Positions 22,124-32,993 of a DNA stretch of 64,000 bases are shown here, piece after piece. Every line of letters starts with the position of its first letter. Position 1 is the first letter of the stretch. Below the pieces are notes generated by a model. The model was not told the origin of the DNA. It did no database searches and saw only the letters and a program-made list of their open reading frames with translations. Location of the stretch: the NCBI GenBank assembly GCA_963576785.1, contig OY756141.1, positions 1,054,001 to 1,118,000 on the forward strand. Direction: 5' to 3'. A program made the translations under genes and the position numbers. This DNA comes from Chlorophyllum brunneum (taxonomy: Eukaryota; Basidiomycota; Agaricomycetes; Agaricales; Agaricaceae).

Positions 22124-24745
22124 ATGACCACCGTGCTGGCCCGTGGTCTACGGAGCATCAGACCCCTTGCACGCCCCTTCTCAACTCAGCCCCCCCCACC
22201 GCCTCTGCGCTTCCGAAGACTTCGTAGTGCGGCCAAGTGGACCGGTATACTCTGCGTTTCTTCCGTTATTGGTGTCGCAGGCCTCGGAACGGCCATTCTC
22301 GTCCATGATGCATTCACGTATCAAGACAGGCACGTGGATCGTGTACCGGTATCGCCGCTTGCACTTCATCCCGAGCGCGGTGGCCCAAAGAACCTGCCTA
22401 TTGCCCGAGTCCAGGTTGACGACGAAGAGGACGAAGAGAACAAGCGCCTTGCAGAGAAACCGAGGTTGATCATCGTTGGTGGAGGATGGGGCGTAAGTAT
22501 GTTCACTCGTTATCGTAATTCGGACTGACGCTTTCGTTACAGGCTATGGGTGCGCTACAGAGACTGCGTCCTGGAGACTACCATGTCACTGTAATTTCAT
22601 CGGAGACATTCACCACGTTTACACCTTTGTTACCGTGTGTGTAAAGATGTCGCTATCGCCAGAACGTTTAAGTACTGACTTCCTGATAGCCGCAGCCGTT
22701 GGTACTGTTCAAATACGCTCTTTGATCGAGCCAATCCGCAAGATCATTGCTCGCTTAAGGGGTCACTACATTCAAGGCAAGGCTACGGACGTCGTTATGA
22801 ACGATCGGTTATTGGAGGTTGAAATCGTTACTGACGGCCGACGCGAACACATTTACGTTCCGTGAGTTGACGTTCTTTGTGTATAAAATATAACTCATAT
22901 ATCTTTCCTCTACCTAGTTATGACAAACTACTCATTGCTGTCGGATCTACTTCAAGTACTCATGGAGTTCCGGGGCTGGAAAATTGCTTCCAGTTGAAGA
23001 CTATTTCGGACGCCCAAGCTATTCGGCGTCGTGTGATGGGTATGCTTCACAGCGCACAGCCTCGTTCTCGTTGATGTACTTAACAATCTTGGGCAGACAA
23101 TTTTGAACTCGCTAGTCTTCCAACTACTTCCCCTGAAGAGCGCAAACGTCTTCTAAGCTTCATCATCTGCGGCGGTGGTCCAACTGGTGTTGAAACCGCA
23201 GCGGTGAGTCCGTAAATGCGATATCCCCGATTACTAGTGCGTTATTTATGTCCACCCTAGGAAATCCACGATTTTTGTCAAGAAGATATATTCAACTATG
23301 TGTGTCCTGCCACGTTAGAACTTCGATAGAATAAAAGCCTAACACACGAACACAACTCTAGTTTCCGAAAATCTGTCGCGAAGATGTATCTATTCACCTC
23401 ATCCAATCACGCGAGCATATCTTGAACACCGTGAGTCCTTCCATGAGTCATACATCCGTTAGAACCATTTCTCATTAGTAACCTAATTCAGTATTCCGAA
23501 GAGATATCTAAATATGCTGAGGTTTGGGTTTCTTGTAATTTTTGACCACTTTGACTGAGGGATCTCTCAGAAAAAGTTCGAGCGTGCACGGGTCGATCTC
23601 ATTACATCTGCTCGCGTCGTTGCGGTCACCCCTACATCGGTTATCTATACAACTCGTAATCCGACCACTAAACAAACGGAGCAACATACCCTCCCTACCA
23701 ATTTCGTTCTCTGGTCTACTGGGATTGCTATGAACCCGTTCACCCAGCGCGTCTGCGATCTTCTGCCAAACCAGGTTCATCGGAAGGCCATTGAGACAGA
23801 CGCATATTTGCGGGTCAAGGGTGCACCAAAAGGCACAATATATGCTGTCGGAGACTGTGCTACTGTCAGTGGGTCTGACCTCTTCATCGGGTAGTGTACT
23901 CACTGCTTTCTGTAGATTGAAACGTCAGCGGTCGATCACTTCATGGAACTTGTGGATGAGTGTGACAAGAATAGGGACGGCAGGATCGACTTCAAGGAGT
24001 TCGAAGACATGGGTATGTCCCGGCGACACTTGCGCTACACGTGTCTTTCCTTAGACTTCTTCAGTTCAGAAGATCACGAAGAAGATTCCCATGGCAGAAA
24101 GTCACCTTATGCAGGTAGGTAATCACCCAATATAGGGCTATATGGTTTCAACAACAATCGCTTCCCCTAGGTTAGAGAGCTATTCCAAATGTACGACTCC
24201 GACGCGGATGAAAATCTTTCCCTGAATGAGCTCATGGTACTCCTTCAAGAACTTGGTCATAAGATCACTGCTCTCCCTGCGGTACGTATCTATTATCTTC
24301 CAGCCTTCGAAGTGTAGATACAATTAATGGCTTTTGGGAATACTACAGACTGCGCAGGTCGCATCTCAGCAAGGCAAATACTTTGGCGCTCTCCTCACTC
24401 GTCTCGCGCGACACCAGCGCGAATTCGAATCATCGACTATACCCCAATCGCAACAGGATGAAACAGTTTCTAAACCGTTCAAGTACTTCCACCTTGGTAG
24501 CCTGGCCTACATTGGTAATTCTGCTGTATTCGACTTTGGCAAATTCTCGTTAATGGGTGGGTTGGCGGCGATGTATGCATGGAGGAGTGTGTATTGGAAT
24601 GAGCAAGTCAGCTCGAGGACGAGAGCAATGCTGATGATTGACTGGATTGTTCGGTGAGTGAAAATGTGCTTATTCTTAGAGTATAATGAAATTCTGAGAT
24701 ATACCGTCTAGTGGAATTTGGGGACGTGACCTGTCCCGACTCTGA
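22124..24745 (+). CDS. NDE1: External alternative NADH dehydrogenase with EF-hands
   Basis: Type II NADH:ubiquinone oxidoreductase of the outer face of the mitochondrial inner membrane; it oxidises cytosolic NADH without pumping protons. The N-terminus (MTTVLARGLRSIRPLARPFST) is a typical presequence, followed by a hydrophobic segment (GILCVSSVIGVAGLGTAIL). The FAD site LIIVGGGWGAMGAL is split by intron 1. The second nucleotide-binding motif is FIICGGGPTGVETAAE, and FVLWSTGIAMNPF and IYAVGDCAT follow. Two EF-hand loops are inserted near the C-terminus: DKNRDGRIDFKEF, with a complete ligand pattern, and DSDADENLSLNEL. The end GKFSLMGGLAAM...GRDLSRL is the membrane-binding tail. The gene has many introns and a 30-nt exon near 23492-23521. 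It looks functional and probably calcium-regulated. Confidence 0.92.
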
Positions 24746-24919
24746 GCGTCAAGCTCAACTGGAAGGATTTTCAAGTTATACCTCTTGTCTTATTAATCTG
24801 CGAGGACTTCGGCTCTATTTAATACTCCTGACCTGTCTCACTTCAGATGACATATACCACTGTATAGAATATTGTCGTCCTGTTATCCCTCTCGACTTCT
24901 CCACACAATACATCATCCC

Positions 24920-26910
24920 TCAATCTCGCCAACTCCAAACTCGCACGCCGCCTTTTCTTTCCCCCTCACCCTCCCAATTTCTCCCCCTTCGACCAACTTC
25001 AGTATAACCCTTTTCTTCTAACAACTCCTTCACACCTGGTCGCTGGAGGAGAGCACCAAAGAAGACAAGATGACGTGGCCATGTGTATCGCCATGGGTAT
25101 AACTCCTCCCCAGAATAATTGAGATTTGGAGGCGAAGCTCCGGGTATAGAGGCTGGGTATGACGAACGGGGGAACGCTGTATCTACACTCTCAGGGAATG
25201 TTGAAGTGATATAAGCCAGTGGTGAATCGAAAAATATGTCTGATTGGTCGCGATATGTTGAAAGACTTTGGCCCCTGAACAAGTAATATTAGTCTGTGGT
25301 AGAGGTGGTTGTGTAGGGAAAGAGTGTACTGGAGCGGAGGTTCACATCCTAAAAACCAGACTTCCCAAGTTGGTCTATGTAAATACGCCTGCCCGGGTGT
25401 CGAATGGCATGGCATGAGGAATCCAACGCTCTGTGGTTGTTGCCTCCCGTCAATGGTGGTTGCATTTACTGGTAGGGCACGAAGGTATGATAGAACACCT
25501 ATTGGTGCGCTGCAATAAAACAGAACAATATAGATTGAAGCTGGGAATGTGAGGAGCAAGAAAGTGAGGTGAGAACGGCGTAAGGGAGGGAGAAGACCTG
25601 TGATACGACTATCTTGAACTTTGTTCGGTTTTGTTTTTGCCACTTTTGCTTTGGTCGCTGGTGAAAGATCGACGAGGGATTTTGCAGCGAAAACATGAAG
25701 AAGAGGTAACAACGGATGAATAAACCGCCATTCCTTGTGCCCTGCGAAGGAGTAGATCGTAATCGACCACATTATGACACCGAGAATGTTCTTGAGAGCT
25801 GCACCACTACCCTTCCGCTGCCGGAAAATGGTCGTGAAGCCACCGTGGAGGGTAAAAGGTAGTGCAGTACTGCAGAGGATAGGGATAGCCTGTGTCAAGT
25901 AGTAATGCCATGGGTTTGAACCATAGAAGAGGGAGACTGAGGAAAGGTTTGTTTTAAGGAAATTGTATGGTGTGAAGATTGGTCGACCGTAGTAGAGCGA
26001 GTCCAACGCAAAAATGCTACCAAGAGCAGCCAAACTGAGGTAACAAAAAGGTAAGAGCGGGTTGTGCTGAAGAATAATATCACTCACGCAACCACGAAAG
26101 CCTCAGATATAATCTTACCCAAAATACGAGGATATCGATGAAGTGACCACGCCAACCGGGAATATAAGAAAATCCAAACAACAGTATTGGTAGGTCGAAC
26201 CATGCATGCGAGGGCGCTGAAAATTAAAGCTTTCCGAAGATGCTGCCTGGATTGCTTGAATAAGGGAAGTGGTTGCAAGGTGGCAGGTCACACCTGTTGT
26301 AAAGAACCTGCGGGCTTAACTTGGAGCTCGCATCCCATGGGTAATGAGCAAAGGCGACTGCGGACAAGGACGTTTCCAATGAATTGGAAAGTGACCTTGA
26401 GAGTGCCAGAACATGGAAGAAGGACGACACGGATAAGAAATACTATCCAACGTCAGATTTGCTCAAGAAACTAAATAACCAAAGACATACTGCCGTGGAA
26501 ACATAATCATTCCCTAAGGTCACCCGTGCCAGCTCACATAACCACACGTCCGTAAGGGCAGCGAGACAGCCGTGAAGAATTCTTGGCAGAGTTATCTGAG
26601 CCCCTGGTCAGTAAAGCGCGACGACGTTAGGTCATGAGACGCCCACCAGGAGAGCATCACCCAACGCGCCTGCATAGGCGAGGCCAGTCGTTTTCAAAAA
26701 CCAGTAAAGCGGAACGTTCAGGGCAGGGTATACTATGCTCCTGATCGGCGCCTCAGAGAGCCATTCCCAAGTGAGGTGTCCATAACCAAAAACGAGATGA
26801 AAAGCAGGTTCGAGAGATTGAAAGTACTCGTCCGGTTGAAAAACTGTCCGAGTGAACACGGCAATACCTATGCGGATAAATAGGGATGATAAAATAGTAT
26901 TCCTGTTCAT
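24920..26910 (-). CDS. GPI10: GPI mannosyltransferase 3
   Basis: ER membrane enzyme of family GT22 that adds the third mannose to the GPI anchor precursor, using dolichol-phosphate mannose. The ATG at 26910 gives MNRNTILSSLFIRIGIAVFTRTVFQPDEYFQSLEPAF, which includes the family motif F-x-PDE-x-F-Q in the first luminal loop; the longer open frame upstream starts with GTG. Further conserved blocks are LTWEWL and RSIVYP, HYPWDAS, CMVRPTN, LDSLYYGRPIFTPYNFLKTNL, SLFYGSNPWHYYLTQAIP and GHKEWRFIHPLLP. Several hydrophobic helices alternate with these. The C-terminus reads WPRHLVFFGAL and ends WSWRD at 24920. About seven short introns. It converges with the NADH dehydrogenase, with 174 bases between stops. 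Confidence 0.9.
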
Positions 26911-28089
26911 CTCCAAGGCAGGTCGCACCCGGATTCTGGATAGGGACCGCCCATGCCACGGTCACGTGTTAATACAAGCCGTCACATCCGACAGAACTCC
27001 AGCAAGTGGGATCAACAAAGTCAGGCCAGAGACAAATTATGTATGGTCCCAGGTTTAGATCGACGAGCGCTGACTCCATCTCTCGGAGAGCATTCGTTAG
27101 CCATTTTCCAATTAATAGGCCGGACACAATCCGGAACTCCAATGACACCGTTGGCAACAGATGAACTTCCTGGCCCCCCAAAGGCGAAGACACCCGCCGA
27201 AAAGGATGAAGCACTCTTACAAACTGGATTGCCTCAACTAAGGTAATGTGATGCCCAAAGCGTAGACTAGACTTCTCTTCGACCTCAGTCGCCCTTATGC
27301 TTACAAAACACGAAGGTTGCAAAACGAAAACCCAAGGGCCAACTGACCACTGGCATCCGTTTGGATGAACGATTTTCGCAACAAGCAATCGACTCGGTTC
27401 TTGGGCTGGGGACCTGATGATGTCCTCGCCTTTTTCAAACCACTTAAAACTGCCATTGTCACTCCCAGTGGAGGATGCCCAGTTTTCGCTGATTACATCG
27501 CCCGCCTTGACAAAGGACGGATGGATGAACGAAACAAGCCCATTCTCACTGATCCGCGGAGCAAAATCGGTGACGGTCAACAGCCCCCCAACACTTTTCT
27601 TCCAAAGGTTCACCAACGTATGCTGTGGCGTTGGTGTTTTATGAGATTGCTTTGTCGGATGATCCGGAACATACGTCTATGATGCCCTGGCTTACCAAAA
27701 CGTCTACAGACAGATCTTAGTTCTGGGAATATGAAAGGCTGGGGTCTAGTCAACAAACTCGCGAGACTGTGAAAGGGGTGGTGACGCCCTTTGGGTTGGA
27801 CCACGGACCGCCACCGTTCCTCAAATGGGTCAGCTTGACCACATCGCGACAAGTTTAACGCCACAAACTTCACTCCAAAAGCGCTCTGCAGGAAAAACAG
27901 CAGTACAATGAAAACCTATGGGAGAAACCGTCTCACTGATCGCAAGAACAGGTCCGACGTAACCCAAAATCAGTTACCCCAACACGCCTTACTCAAATTT
28001 TGCTCAGCGCTCATGCAGGAAATTTATACTACACTTTTGGCGCTGCTGTGCCATTAAATACATCACAAAAATAAATATTTTTTGATGGT
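26911..28089. other. Spacer with an unassigned plus-strand open frame
   Basis: Contains no gene I can name. On the plus strand, 27365-27680 reads MNDFRNKQSTRFLGWG, DDVLAFFKPLKTAIV and GGCPVFADYIARLDKGR. After a slip of one base near 27610 another register continues with VALVFYEIALSDDPEHTS to a stop near 27720. The composition is protein-like but I do not recognise the family. It could be a decayed gene or element, or a small gene with an intron at GGTTCACC. Overlapping minus-strand frames look like shadows. Confidence 0.3.
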
Positions 28090-30992
28090 CTACTGCTGCT
28101 TCAAAAAGACAGCAGTATATCCAGGAACAACGATGAACTGGCAGGTCGTCACACTGAGTGTAGTCTGTGGGCAAGTCAGACCAAATTCATGTAGGTGAGA
28201 TACTAATTTGACGCACCTGCCATTTGGCAACACCAGCAGCACCACCGAAGTGGCGAACGAAATAAGTACCGGTCGGGACATTGGAGAGATCGAAGGTAAG
28301 AGCTTGGCCAGGCTTCTTATTGACGATGACAAGAGTAAGCTTAGTACCGTCGCTTCCGGCGTAGAGGCCCCAAGTGTCAGGATCAGGGTTAGCAAGGTTG
28401 ACCTGAGCTGTTTCGCTTCCGAAGTAGGTACCGTAACTGTGAGCCAAAAATAAGTCAGTAAACTAAAATCGAGGAGAATCGAAATCATACCCTCGGTAGA
28501 GCCAGTAAGCCAAGCCGACAGGAGCTTGCTCTCCAGGTGTTGCCCAGTAAGTGGCGGAATCGACACCATACTGGCCATATATACCAAGTACATCTGCAGT
28601 AACGAGGCCACCAGTAATGTCGTCGTCTGCAGTAGAAGCCCACTCAGAGATAGAGAGCTTGGTTCCGGGGTAGTTGATATCGATTAATGTCTTCATGCGA
28701 GGAATGAGTTGGACGCTGGTGGGATCCCATTGGTGGTTCTGGGGGTTAGACCCGACCCAGGACTCGTCAATGTAGCTTTTATCCTAGGTAAAAGGGTGAG
28801 TATGTGTCTTGAACCCCCCCAAAATGACTCAAAACTCACCCACAAACTGCGAGTCATCCTCAACCTCAAAGCCTTGGCAGCATCGTCATTGGCGCTAGTA
28901 TCAGGTTGGAAATAATAATGGATGTCGAGATAGTCAAGAAGGCGCTTTCCAGCGGTCTGCTCGGCCTGTTTCATCTGGCCCAAGAACCAGGGGATGAAAT
29001 CGATATTGAAATGTGCCGCGGTATCACTCCAACCAATTTCGCTAGTCCAGTCTGTGTAAGAGTTGTTCAGTCGAGGATCAACCAGCGACGGCACATGCAC
29101 TCACAGAACCACCAAGAGCATGTGGATGGTGCTACAACTTGGACATCGGGCAGAACCTCCTTGGCCATAGTAGCGAAGCGGACTACACGGTCGAGTTCTT
29201 CGTCATAACCGATTGGGCTAGAAGATTATGTGTAAGATGGTCATCTCAAAGCTCCCACTGGGTCACATACTCGGGGTGCATATCCTGGTGGGTGCTGCTA
29301 GCAATTTCAATTTCATTGTCGACCGAAACCATGAAGGGTTTGTTGGCAAGGCCTTGGAGCCACTGTTTGGCGAGGCTGGTGTTCCAGGCAGTGTACGCAC
29401 GGGTGGGATCTGGAGGAGGGGAGACAAAAGAGCCATTGGCCAGGTGTCCGTTTCCTGCGTCGGCATTGAATGGATCGTAGCTTTGCTGGTCTAACCAACA
29501 AGATCAATCGGGGGCAAATGAGAACGGCTAGGCATTCTAATTACCTGAATAGATGGTCTTCGGGTATGAATATGACGAATTGTCCTTGGATACCCAGTCG
29601 AGACTTCCCAGGAAATCGGTAAAAAAAAACTGAGCTAAAGAAACGTTAAAACGTACGCCGGAATTGTTAGGAGTGAGTCTGAACCAGCGCCCTTGACCCA
29701 GCCAATCCAGTCGTCGGCACTGTCAGAGTTTCTGTTTTCGAAAAACCAGTCATTGCCGGCGTTGGTAAAGCCACCGAAGGGGTTGTAAGCAGTAACAGCA
29801 TTGCCACCCCAACGAGAAATCGTAACACCAAGATGTTTTATGTAATCGGCATTGGTAGGGAAGTTGACACCATAAATGTGGGGGTTAATGGGCGTCTTGA
29901 CAGCCTGGACAATACTAGACATGTTGTCAGTCTTATTATAAATGAGATGGTCGCGTACTTGCCTGGCGTAGAGGACATTGGGGAGAGTATGACTGAAAGA
30001 CTTCTCACCCGCAGTGATCACAAGGTCACCAGCAGCGAGATTGCTCGCGAGAGTGAAGTATGTAATTGAGAGGGCGGGGGTGTCGACTGGTGTATAGGAA
30101 CTAGTTCCACTGATGTTGATAGACTTGAAACAAAGCTACTTTAGAGAAAGGTATAACAAATCCAATCAAGTCACTTACGGCGCCATTCAATGAAACGCTG
30201 ACGGCGGAAAGGTCGACCGCACCCTTGGTGGTGACTGCAATGACGTTGTTCACGAGGGGCTCAGCACTCAAGAACTCGGGTGTCACAACGATAGACTCGA
30301 CAAGAACGAGGTTGTCTATGTGATACTGCGCTGCTGGTTAGCATTCTTGGTTCATGGTCGTTTCAGCGTGACTAACGATTGCGCCATTTGCACCACCTTG
30401 GAAAGTAAGACGATCCCAGTTTGCATCGTCCTGTTATCCTTGGTGTATTAGTCGATGCCCTTGTTTGGACGAGAAAAAATACTGACAAGGGCACCTCCAG
30501 TGCCCGGCAAGTTCTTGAAATCAATTAGGACGGTAGTGAACTTGTCGGAGGTGACGGACTTGCTGATGGCAGACAAAGGAATGGTAGGGGAGTTGACATT
30601 GTCTGCGACGGACTGGATCTGAATGGAAACATCTGGCTGGTCGCCCTAAGCACCCAAAAAAAAGTCAACAACCAGATCTCAATTCTGAGTTAGAGATTGC
30701 GAGCCCTTACAGCAATGTCAAACTTCAGACCCGCGGAGGTCTTGAAAGGAGCAATGTCATAGTAAAGCGAGAGAGCAGACCACGCGGTAGAGTCGACGGA
30801 AATACTGCTCCCAGAGGATCCAGAAATGAGATCGGTAGCCGCGAAATTGATGTCGCTACCCCAACTCCAGTTCTCCCAGCCAGCGTCAAGATTGTCGTTT
30901 GTGTAGATGCTCAAGTCATCGGCAGCAACCCTAGAGATGGTGGCAGCCAAGACGAAGGCAACGAGCTTAACGAACCTGCTTCCGAAGCGCAT
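28090..30992 (-). CDS. Secreted glycoside hydrolase family 44 (endoglucanase/xyloglucanase type)
   Basis: Extracellular hydrolase for beta-glucans such as cellulose or xyloglucan. The ATG at 30992 gives a signal peptide (MRFGSRFVKLVAFVLAATISRVAADD). An N-terminal beta-rich module follows (NLDAGWENWSWG, FDIA...GDQPDVSIQIQ, DNLVLVESIVV), then the GH44 barrel starting IYGVNFPTNADYIKHLGVTISRWGGNAVTAYN and NDWFFEN. Both catalytic Glu residues are recognisable: the acid/base in VSVDNEIEIASS (about 29310-29335) and the nucleophile in LSISEWAS (about 28640-28660). Family blocks HQDMHPEY and TYWATPGEQAPVGLAYWLYRGY are present. A C-terminal beta domain follows (WGLYAGSDGTKLTLVIVNK) and the protein ends FLKQQ. 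About ten short introns. GH44 is known in Basidiomycota and bacteria. It looks functional; the exact substrate cannot be read from sequence. Confidence 0.88.
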
Positions 30993-32993
30993 TGCGTAGG
31001 TTGGGTGGGGGTTGAAAAGTCCCTCCTCTGATATTAATATGCAGAGCCAGCTTCTGCGTCCGTATGCGGATCGAACTCGGATTAAACATGTCAGCTGGCT
31101 AAAACGCGGAAGAATGACAAGCGAGATTTGAGCCGGAATCACAAATGATTACACTTGCAGAGATGAGCACAATGAATGCAGTCGCATCACGAGAGACGGA
31201 ATTGACGGACCTAGGGACGTGATGGCTCGATTAGAGGGAGGGAGTACGGACAAATGGCTTGATCTCCGGCGAAGGTGTTTATTTCAGTTTCATATGATTC
31301 GGAATCCCGCCCATGTGGGGGTCGTCACAAAGCGGTAGGCAGCTTCTCAGGAGAGAGGATAATTCTCTGTAGATCGGATGCGGGCGCCTTCACTGGCTCA
31401 GCATGTCAGGATCAACAGAGAAGGTTAGGCTTACATATGTTTTTGAGCTCAAGTTTGGTTCCATCGTCATGCGCTCCCTGGTCATAGGGGCTCAACTAAG
31501 GAAGACTGTCGCATCGGAGTATCCAAGGATTTCGCGAAGAACAGGGCCTCTCTGCAACCAGCCGCAACCACACACATGTCTAAAGTTGTAGAAAGCCCGT
31601 CGTAATTTTGTTTGCCAATTATCGGAGAAACCTACTTCAGTTGCGCTTGGAGAGAGCCCCGGGAAAAGCATCACGCTTGGGACAAGTGCGACTTGGCCCC
31701 AGGCTGATCTTTCAACCCCCATCGCTTCATCGTTCAAGCTCCCAGAACTTGGCGCTCAATGCCTAACTTCACAAGGTCAGCTATTTCATGCTTCGCCATC
31801 ATAGCTAAAATATAAGGTTCAATATTATCGGCGGGAACACAACCCACGAAGCTAGTGTGCAGTTGATGCCTTGCCGCCAAGTAGTGAATTATGTTGGATA
31901 TGTAACGGGACAACTTCCGCAGAGGGATAATGATCGCCGAGTCCGTTGTCTTTCCTTTATCAAGCACAGAGTGCCCTGGGGTAATACTGGGGTAGAGACT
32001 TTGAATTCTCCGAGCCGGGTTGGGTGATGGAGGGATGGATCGACGAAATCCCGATCTTTGGGGTGACCAGTCAACGAAGCATTGGGTGGGATAATCCTCG
32101 TCAGTGGCCCTTCCAAGATAGGGCTCCGAACCCCACCTCCCCCATGGTACATGGGTCCTTAGTTTGTTTGTTTAGTGAAGCTTACGAGGCCCGGCATCTA
32201 TGTGCGACAAACCGCACGAAATCTGAGAAAAGAGTCAGCTGACATTCGGTTTTGATCGGGAGACGTAGCGGAGTGGTGTTGGCGACAGAGCCCAGCAGAA
32301 GGCGAAATGTGGATGGGCGAGGATTCACTAGAGTTACTTGGGGCTCGTAGGATATAAGCAATACTACAGGAAACTCGTAACAGCACGTTGACTGAGGTTG
32401 GATTACCACGGTGTTCCAGGAAGCCGACTTTCGGAGTGCCGGGTTCCAAAAGTAAATTGACAAATTTTGACTTTGCAAGAGCAGCTTTGACCTATCAAAT
32501 TTCGGGCTGCTTTCTGAACGGATTTTACTTATCTGGTCGGGTCACAGCGGCCCTTGAAAGCTTGGAAGTTTGAACGTTCAAGCGAGGTGACCTATTCAGG
32601 GCCTGAGTTTTTTTGAGGTTGAATATATATACCCACGAATGAATTAATGACTCGCCATGGGCTTGCTGTCAACCTCTGGTGTGACGTTCCTGCAAAGCCC
32701 TCTAGCACGCCACGGCTCTGTGATGTTTTACACCGCAAGCTCCAGGTTTCCCTACATGCACTGCGCCAACAAACAAATAAACATTATGATCTTATTGATG
32801 TTTATTAAGAAATGCCATCCAAATATGGCATGTATACTTATATATGGTAAAGGGTTTACCATTTATTTCAATAAGGCACTGGCGCAGTGGGTATATGGAT
32901 ATACCACATCACTAGAAGCCTATCCGAATTAATGACCGCGCCTGTGGCAGACCCATTGTGTCCTTCCCACAGTCTTTCCCACCTACCTTTATC
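30993..32993. other. Two-kilobase intergenic region
   Basis: Holds the promoters of the GH44 gene (left) and the deaminase (right). No gene is supported. A minus-strand open frame near 31734-31967 has protein-like composition (LRKLSRYISNIIHYLAAR) but no family I recognise and no clear extension. Two adjacent perfect hairpins at 32812-32862 are listed separately. No TE coding motifs seen. Confidence 0.45.
32812..32862. repeat. Two adjacent perfect inverted repeats
   Basis: First hairpin: ATGCCAT at 32812-32818 pairs with ATGGCAT at 32825-32831, loop of 6. Second: ATGGTAAA at 32844-32851 pairs with TTTACCAT at 32855-32862, loop of 3. Both lie in AT-rich DNA 130-180 bases before the deaminase start. 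Could be binding sites for dimeric regulators, or chance in AT-rich sequence. Confidence 0.5.

Noticed and set aside
32878..32935. tRNA A-box-like TGGCGCAGTGGG
   Set aside because: No B box (GGTTCRA) at the right distance and no cloverleaf could be drawn.
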